From the NCBI GenBank assembly GCA_003427395.1, contig BFEA01000183.1:1363213-1400389 (forward strand): 37,177 bases of DNA, given 5' to 3'. The position numbers and the translations under genes were made by a program. The notes under the pieces were generated by a model that saw only the letters and a program-made list of their open reading frames with translations, had not been told where the DNA came from and made no database searches. The stretch comes from Chara braunii. Taxonomy: Eukaryota > Streptophyta > Charophyceae > Charales > Characeae. Below, piece after piece: positions 30,942 to 37,177 of the stretch; the first letter of the stretch is position 1; each line of letters opens with the position of its first letter.

Positions 30942-31058
30942 CCCTTCTCTCTCTCCCTCTTTTTTTTTTTCTCTCTTTCCCTCCCCCCCCTCTCTCTCCC
31001 TCCCTCTCTCTCTCTTTCTCACACACACACACACGCACACAAACACACACATACGCTC
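30942..31058. repeat. Pyrimidine tract and CA microsatellite
   Basis: CT- and CCTC-rich low-complexity DNA with a T10 run at 30961-30970, ending in a CA array. The frames across it are artefacts of composition. Confidence 0.95.
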
Positions 31059-32326
31059 ACTGATGGTATAATGACAGGGAAATTCTTGTGCAAAGAAAGA
31101 GAACTAAGGTGTCGGGCCACCCTTACCGGACCACCTGACTTTTGTTAAGCTAGTAGGGATCAGTGTGATATAACCCACTGCATAGGCCGTAGGATCAACC
31201 CTGGGCTTTATTTTTGTTGTTTTTCAGGATGACCTTACTATGCCTATTGTCGCCAGGGGTAGTTCCTCGTTTCGGTAAGCCCCTCTGGGTTTTTGGACCA
31301 CCCTCCATCCCTCCCTTCCCCCCCTTTTTTTTTTGGTTATTCCCTTCTACGCCCAGTGATCGCCGCCGGTAACTTTGCTCTAGCATACCTATGAATGCCT
31401 ATGACGTTGGTCCGACGACCTTTGTATACACCGACCGATCCTGGTGGAAATCCTCGTTGGCAGTCCACGAGGTCGCGTACGCAAGAGGGCCCGGGAACGA
31501 CCTGTTCGTATTATCGCCCCTGACCCTACCTGTGATTGGTCTCCACCTGCTGATGATAACTAGTGGTGAATGAGGTGGGCATGATACGATCTTCACTACA
31601 ACCGATGATGGGGTTCTGTTTTGCGGTCGTCGTGTTGATGCGTGGCGAGGCGTTGTATTGAAAGATGTGATGATGTCCCCATGATAATCTCGGGACTATG
31701 GGTGGTGCACTGAGCTGGCATGACGTATATTTCCGGGTGATTCGTGCGTTGTTTTCGAAAGTATTTGCAGTTGTTCGTTGACGGCGGGGGTGCGTATCCG
31801 TTTTTGCCAACTTTTGCGGATGGAAGGGCTCCTTGATTAATAAGGGTGTGGGGTGTCTGTCGCGGCTAGTAAGAAGAGTGCTGGCACGAATGGGAAGGCG
31901 TGTTGTGCTATCATGGTGAGAAGAATTCTGCACTTATGACGGGTATGGCTATTTTGGTCCTGCTATGCCAATTTGGCTGTTTGTGATTACTTGACAAAAA
32001 TCGCTGCTTCAACCTGCATCTGACCGCTGTATGTTGAGTATTGTACATACGACGCGTATGGCCTTAACTTTTTTGGTGGTGGTCTTTTGAGCAGTTGTGC
32101 CAGAATTCTTCCCTGTCATGGATACAAGCATGATAATAGAGTAATGTTTCTTGCCTTCGCCCTTTCTCCTTCCCCTCCCCCTTTGCCTCCGCACCCCTTT
32201 TCCTCTCTGAATCACCTAAGGACGATGGTCTCTGTATACGAGTTCCATGTCCCTATGGTTTTATTGTCCCCTTTCAGTGCACATTGGTGTTTTTTTTTTT
32301 TCTCCTATGATGATCCGGTTTTGTGG
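31059..32326. other. Intergenic DNA, no gene recognised
   Basis: Contains T runs (31325-31334, 32291-32301) and pyrimidine-rich patches near 31310 and 32165. One minus-strand open frame of 135 codons (31933-31526) is Thr/His/Arg-rich with no motif and I do not support it. Confidence 0.5.
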
Positions 32327-32498
32327 ATACCGGTGAAAAGTACTTCAGGGAAACATCCATTACCCTCCCTCCAAATATGGACTATAAAATGTAGCTTGGC
32401 TAAAAAGGGGAAATACCGGTGAAAAGTACTTCAGGGAAACATCCACTACCCTCCCTCCAAATGTTGACTATAAAGTGTCGCTTGGATAAAAAGGGAAA
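32327..32498. repeat. 86-bp tandem duplication
   Basis: Two adjacent copies begin ATACCGGTGAAAAGTACTTC, at 32327 and 32413, and end in an A/G-rich tail. They differ at several positions. Eighty-six is not a multiple of three, so the duplication does not preserve a frame. Confidence 0.9.
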
Positions 32499-32610
32499 AT
32501 CTGAATTTTGGTCCATAATTACTTCACTTGTTGAATGTCTATTGTATGGATTTCACAACCTTGTGTATTGTGATATTCTTGTGCGGGATTGCGTGTCTTA
32601 TCCTCATGAA

Positions 32611-32634
32611 TGTGTGCGTGTGTGTGTGTGTGTG
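32611..32634. repeat. GT microsatellite
   Basis: A run of TG/GT dinucleotides with one C interruption. Confidence 0.95.
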
Positions 32635-32639
32635 GTAAT

Positions 32640-33616
32640 GGTAAGATGTAGGATTTTATTGCTCTGTGAGAATCTTCATGAGATGTCATTGCACAAATGA
32701 GTAGTCGTCTTTTCTCACTGATAAGCATGAATTCTGCATGGATTTCTATGTATTTTGTTCTAGCTTTCGTCGCCTATCTATCTTTTCTGTCGATGCTGGC
32801 GTTATTGAAGCATCGTTGCTGCTGCTCTTGTCCCATCTGAACGAAGATGCTGAATTGCTCCGCCTATGGTGCGCCTGCGCCAAGGTTTTGCAAAGCATAC
32901 ATCGAGAGTCATAGGTGTTAATAAACAGATCCATCGGTGATCTCTTTTTTTTCTGGCTGAGGTTTGATCGATCCTTCGTTCTTTTGGGGTTTGCTTGGAG
33001 CGCAGACTTTCTATGTCTGGCGAATACGGCCTCTAGCTGTCGTTCTGAAGAATATTGAGTGACGATTGGATATGTGCTCGTACCGTTCCCCCGTTTTTTT
33101 TTTATAAAAGTGCAAGCGGTCTTACTATGCATTCTATGTTGTGGTAGTCCCTTCATTCTTTAAAGAAGCGGTGTCGTGTCCGGAGTGGTTTGACGACATT
33201 ACTAGGTGATATGAGTGGTGGAAGGATGATATTGATGTGCAATCATGAGTGAGGAGGTCACTAAGTACAGGAGTCTGCATATGGTCATTATGCATCAGTG
33301 GTGCCCTTTTTTATTTCGTCAAGCAATCATGATAGGTTTGTCATCAACGGATGACACCTTTTTGTTTTTTCCCTTGTTTGCCCGGTATTTGGCATGATTG
33401 GTGTTCTCCGGCCGGCCCCCTTGATATCGATGCATGATTCATCGATGAACTCCTTCTGTCATGCCTTCGACCTTAATGACAGACTGCTGAGGGCATTTGT
33501 GAACACATGGCCGCCCTTGCCAATCTTGGTACTTATGGTAGCGTGTGTTTCTTTCATAGCCGGGATAATAGTTGTGAGTAGGATGAAGGTGTTTTGTGCA
33601 GTATTGATGGTTAATG
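32640..33616. other. Intergenic DNA, no gene recognised
   Basis: Short open frames on both strands (136 codons at most, 33156-32746 minus, Lys/Ser-rich, without motifs). No repeat structure is visible. Confidence 0.5.
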
Positions 33617-33704
33617 ACGTTACTGATACCTCACTCATTCGGGGAACTTTGGTGATAAGGACCCCGAGGTAAGATACGTTACTGATACCTCACCTATAAA
33701 AAGG
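33617..33704 (+). promoter_or_regulatory. 18-bp direct repeat leading into a TATA-like box
   Basis: ACGTTACTGATACCTCAC is exact at 33617-33634 and 33676-33693. Directly after the second copy lies TATAAAAAGG (33695-33704), a good TATA-box match. It sits about 40 bases before a GC-rich repeated unit. This might be a promoter for that unit, but no downstream gene has been recognised. Confidence 0.35.
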
Positions 33705-33745
33705 GGAAACGGCGTGATAGGATATCTACGTCAGAGTGCTATTGT

Positions 33746-34078
33746 TCATCGCTGTCGCGCGCGGCGGTCGCGCACCCTACCGGGAGCGCAGAACCTCACG
33801 ATCGTGTCACGCAGGATATATTCTTGAAAAAGAACCAGTCACCATTCCAACCGTGCGCGCATGCTATACCTCTCGCGACACCCCACGACAGGTCAGGGAG
33901 CCACGAGGTACAACTTACCTCTACCCGAGGGGCTGTCACCACCCTCAGGTAGGTGTATCCCTGTTGAGCGACCGGCCCACGTGCGAAGGCCTTTACATGC
34001 CTTTGTAGACGTAGGTCGACCGAGGGCGTTTGCTCGATCGCTGTAGCATAAAATGGGGAACGCGCGTTAAGACGCCTA
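33746..34078. repeat. Diverged GC-rich repeat R1, copy a
   Basis: Matches 35031-35367 in the same order. Shared words include TTCATCG at the start, CACGCAGGAT, ACCTCTCGCGA, a GGGCGT.TC segment of an ACCGAGGGCG block, and GTAGCATA near the end. Identity by eye is roughly two-thirds with small gaps. Open frames within it are not shared between copies in a consistent frame. Confidence 0.7.
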
Positions 34079-35030
34079 GAACTGACCCGTCAGATATTCA
34101 GGTCGAACTTTTAAAAGACAGTCTATTTTCGCTACTGCGTAATGTATTATTCTTTTGACAAATATCAATCAAACCATCTTTCTACCAAAAGGCGTTCTAT
34201 CTTCCTTAACAGATCATGACTTAACAGAACATCAGAATAGTATAGAAGTTAAGTTGGACAAATGATGAATATGAAAGCATTACCGCAGAGAACCCTTCCC
34301 ACTTTCACAAGCGCTGTGTGTCCGAGACTCTTCAACAGACTAGGTCCAATTCAATCCAAAATCATGCACAAAACAGACCTGCATAGAAATAATGCAAAAA
34401 CAGTTCACATGCCATGCACTAACGACATCAACCATCAACCATTGACCTTGTCCCTCACTTCCCAAACCATGTATGACAACCTTGTCTTTCCTGAGACGTA
34501 AGCCCAACCCCCTCACAATTCTTCAAAGGACCCTTGAGAGTGACTAGGACCATTTAGGCAATGACCACATGTGACAGTTTTACTGACCACAGGGTTTGAC
34601 TTTAGGGGTGAGTATCAAGTCAAAGGAGAAAAGTTGAATCGGTAACAACCGACCTGTTATCGAAAGATAACATAAATCTTAGCCCTTTGTGTAAGACTTC
34701 TCCTTCAATTGCAGTAGAAGAGACCTGCACACACACAGGTCAACAAAGATTCAACACCCCCACTCGATTTCCCACATATTGATATCTAAGGGTCAAACCC
34801 TTAGACATGGGTAGTGAGTTCTGGAATCGACATCCCAGGTCTAATCCCTAGTTTTACTCTCACAACCCTACCCTAAGTCGTCTGTCACTCTCTCCTTTCA
34901 CTTAAGGAGTCTCATGCCTGTGTCCTAAGTTGTCTTAAGAAAACTCATATTTCCCCTACTCCCAGTCCCTGCATTTTCTCTCCTGGAAATAAGCGCACCG
35001 TTTGGCGCTTATTGTAGATGAGATGTAACT
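34079..35030. other. Intergenic DNA with several hairpins
   Basis: No gene recognised. Perfect inverted repeats include GTTATC-GAAA-GATAAC (34656-34671, a GNRA-type loop), CTAAGGGT-CAA-ACCCTTAG (34796-34814) and AATAAGCGC/GCGCTTATT with an eight-base loop (34988-35013). The last one stands about 20 bases before repeat R1 copy b. Confidence 0.6.
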
Positions 35031-35367
35031 CATTCATCGTTGTGGTGTCGAGTGCATCGGTTCCGCACGGGGACCTTCCTGGCCGCATCACGCAGGATTA
35101 TGCAGGACTTGTCGCGGAGAGCATTTGCCGCTCCGGCCGAGTGCGCCAACCGTACCTCTCGCGAGCCCCTACGACAGGACATGGTCACGCGAGGCACCGC
35201 TTACCCCCACCTGCGGGAGTTGTCACCATCCCTTAGGCGGGCGTATCCCTGCCGAGTTACTGAAGCACATGCGAAGGCTTTTCGTATGCAATTGCAGAGG
35301 TGGCTCAACCGAGGGCGTTTCTCGTTCGTTGTAGCATAGGTGGTACGCGCGGTCGAACGCCCATAAT
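35031..35367. repeat. Diverged GC-rich repeat R1, copy b
   Basis: Second copy of R1, about 1.29 kb after the first. The GTAGCATA word and the following ..CGCGCG....GACGCC-like segment extend the match to about 35367. Three overlapping open frames across it are chance products of GC-rich sequence. Confidence 0.7.
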
Positions 35368-35659
35368 CGAACCCGCGCGCGAATCAACGTTCTGGGGGAG
35401 CTTACGTCCCAAACGTGACCCAAAGTTGGTCGACTAGGACGCATCCACGTGTTACACCACAACACTCACATCCACCCACACGCAACACATGAAACACACA
35501 AAATAAACACCACAAACAACACCACAACACAGCAGCACTCCTAGTTCCTTCAGTATCCCACCCATAACTTTACGTCGCGAGACTCAGATAGCGCGCTGGA
35601 CTTTCATGCGAGCGCATGGCCTCCTCATATCGACCAGCCATGCGGGCATACGCAAGCAT

Positions 35660-35860
35660 TCGCGCTGATGGGGTACCACGCAGTACTCGTACTCGGGCGA
35701 CCCTTGATATTCTCGAGGGTCATATTCGACACTCAAGTGTCGGCTGACAAGTGCGTTGAGGGGTTACCTTCGTGGCGCTAGACAACCGCCATGCGCGGTT
35801 GAAGACCACACCCTCTTCTGCACCCTGTGCAGAGGGGTTGAGTAGACAGCTTCAGGGTTG
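35660..35860. repeat. Diverged hairpin-rich repeat R2, copy a
   Basis: Aligns with 36280-36480 around a common core of hairpin, GTCGGCTGA, GTGCG and AGGGG-TTACC. Perfect stems are CGACACT/AGTGTCG (35727-35742), CAACCGC/GCGGTTG (35783-35801) and TCTGCAC/GTGCAGA (35817-35833). Longer pairings such as GACCCT/AGGGTC occur just upstream. No open frame is supported. Confidence 0.65.
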
Positions 35861-36279
35861 TCGTGGTAGCCAAAATTTAAGGGGTTTGACTTTGACAGCT
35901 CCCACAGACTACAACGTTATAAAAATCAAAGGAGGAAACGACTGCCGATAGAGAAGGAGGGTCACCCCCGTTCCTCTCTCTGTCTGACCCATCGTCTAAT
36001 AGCCGTTTCAGATGGAAGGGGTAGGCTAACACGAAAGATGCGTGCGGATGATGCCCCAAGATCAGACCCATAGGCCTACTGGGACTGATACCTCGCCCAC
36101 GCGTGGTTTTGAGCTATTGAAACTCGGGTCTACTGGCCATAACGCTCTTTTGTCCTTTCCGCTCGACCCATAACTTTTAGGTGCGAAAATCGGTAAATGT
36201 TGCGCTTGTGGTTTAGTATAAAGCCGCGTGGACGCAGGACCTACGCATACAAACTAGCAATGCAGTCCAACACACGCGG

Positions 36280-36480
36280 TCCTGATGACGGCGCTTTATG
36301 TGGTGCCCATACCCGAGTGGCCTCATTCGAGCCATGGGGTCGCTCTCGACGCTCAGGCGTCGGCTGAGGTGCGCGCTAAGGGGGGTAACCCTTTAGCGAG
36401 CGCAAAACCGGCCTGAGGGCCTTACCATCTTCAGCACCGTGAGATGTCCCAAGGGCTGCAGGGTAAGATGGTCCTTAGGG
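36280..36480. repeat. Diverged hairpin-rich repeat R2, copy b
   Basis: Second copy of R2. It has CGACGC/GCGTCG (36347-36362), a long GC stem at 36371-36403 (GCTAAGGG with CCCTTTAGC), and ACCATCTT/AAGATGGT (36424-36472). The first hairpin differs from that of copy a by a paired substitution. Confidence 0.65.
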
Positions 36481-36843
36481 CAAGAAGGGATTCAGAGCGG
36501 TGGTGAGTTGTCTGGCGCATCACCATCGGCACGCTAATCCTTCCGCCCGGAAATTTATCGTTCCACCAAAAATAATTTAAAACAAGAAAAAAGAAAGGGA
36601 GTACTTGACGTTGACAGGGAAAGCATGGACGCCGTGCCGGACCGAGTTGTTGGGGGACAGCCCCTCATCCTTGCGGCGCTTCTGTCTCCCCGGGCAGTAC
36701 GTAGATCAGCCCCGTGCGAGGGGTGATCTCTTCCGCTGAGCCTAGGACCTGGGGCGTCCTGGACAAGGACCTTGAATTCCAGGCCTGGGACTAACGTCCA
36801 ACCAACTAACATCATTGAGTAAGGAAAGACGTAGGGCATTGGA
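36481..36843. other. Intergenic DNA, no gene recognised
   Basis: A minus-strand frame of 100 codons (36857-36555) has no motif and runs into the hairpin array, so I do not call it. The 36780-36835 part has weak resemblance to the spacer of the repeats that follow. Confidence 0.45.
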
Positions 36844-37126
36844 TTAGGCTGCCCCAACTTAGGGGTGTGCCTAACCTGCCTAAAACAAGTACGAACGACG
36901 AGTGGTCGGATCGCCCTAACTTAAGGGTACGTCCAACCTACATAAGATGAACGACAAGAGCATATCACTAGGCCCCCCTAACTTAAGGGTACGCCTAGTT
37001 AGCTTAGACAGTTTAGATACATAAGACAATATGACCAGGCCGCCCTAACTTAAGGGTAACCCTGATCTGCCTGAACAATCACAAACGACGTATGACTAAG
37101 CCGCCCTAACTTAAGGGTACGCTTAG
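36844..37126. repeat. Tandem array of five hairpin units, period about 60-67 bp
   Basis: Each unit has an inner stem and loop CCCT-AACTTA-AGGG (CCCC/GGGG in the first) framed by outer arms: TTAGGC/GCCTAA (36844-36874), GGAT/GTCC (36908-36934), ACTAGGC/GCCTAGT (36967-36999), CAGG/CCTG (within 37034-37066) and CTAAGC/GCTTAG (37096-37126). Inner arms are joined to outer arms by short unpaired bases (mostly CG and TAC). The spacers share ACGA and AACGACG words. The array may continue beyond the right edge. I recognise no known family. Confidence 0.8.
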
Positions 37127-37177
37127 CCTCCGCAACAACAGTATCAGAGGACAACCATTGATATACTTTCACAAACT

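Noticed and set aside
30612-31148. 178-codon plus-strand open frame
   Set aside because: It is built mainly from CT and CA microsatellites and has no protein-like composition elsewhere.
31526-31933. 135-codon minus-strand frame
   Set aside because: Thr/His/Arg-rich, no motif, and no sign of a start context or neighbouring exon.
36465-36480. Possible group I intron-like motif near AAGATGGTCC
   Set aside because: The other conserved pairing segments and a guanosine-binding helix are not found, and the match is short.
24400-36800. CRISPR array or bacterial-type operon
   Set aside because: No regular short repeats with unique spacers of CRISPR type. The tandem hairpins at the right edge have diverged arms, and the window is eukaryotic.

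Overview
The window is eukaryotic, repeat-dominated DNA, and I see no intact host gene in it. A plant or other streptophyte (including charophyte-type algae) is the best guess. The primer-binding site of the large retrotransposon matches the 3' end of plant-type initiator tRNA-Met, and the LINE has the ORF1 plus endonuclease/RT layout common in plant genomes. The species cannot be assigned from sequence alone.

Layout. (1) Positions 64-13819 hold a degenerate Ty3/gypsy-class LTR retrotransposon on the minus strand. Its LTRs are about 2.7 kb (64-2747 and 11153-13819). Gag, protease, reverse transcriptase, RNase H and integrase lie in the usual order from 11014 down to 5049. Two further sense-strand reading frames, at 5052-4567 and 4570-3512, sit where env-like genes lie in other elements. 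The pol stop and the next start overlap as ATGA, and so do the two extra frames. The left LTR is itself followed by a primer-binding site and leader sequence, so the element appears to be part of a tandem LTR-internal-LTR-internal array running off the left edge.

(2) Positions 13820-22126, with a repetitive 5' leader reaching about 22810, hold LINE (non-LTR) material on the minus strand. There is a 3'-terminal fragment of one LINE, cut off exactly where the LTR element begins. Next to it is an almost full-length but heavily mutated second LINE: ORF1 with a CCHC knuckle, then ORF2 with endonuclease, reverse transcriptase and a C-terminal Cys/His finger. Many stops in both the LTR element and the LINE are one transition away from Gln, Arg or Trp codons, as expected of old, methylated repeats.

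(3) Positions 22800-24400 are short GC-rich sequence with many perfect inverted repeats and a tRNA-derived SINE-like unit that has pol III A and B boxes. (4) About 24400-33600 is AT-richer intergenic DNA with microsatellites, a short tandem duplication and one unrecognised, broken coding-like stretch near 28860-29850. (5) Positions 33600-37177 hold two pairs of diverged repeats and, at the right edge, five tandem hairpin units. In these units the inner stem and loop are nearly constant, while the outer stems differ in sequence yet mostly still pair.

The most unusual signals are the covarying hairpin array (36844-37126), the ATGA-coupled accessory frames of the retrotransposon, and the tandem arrangement of that element.
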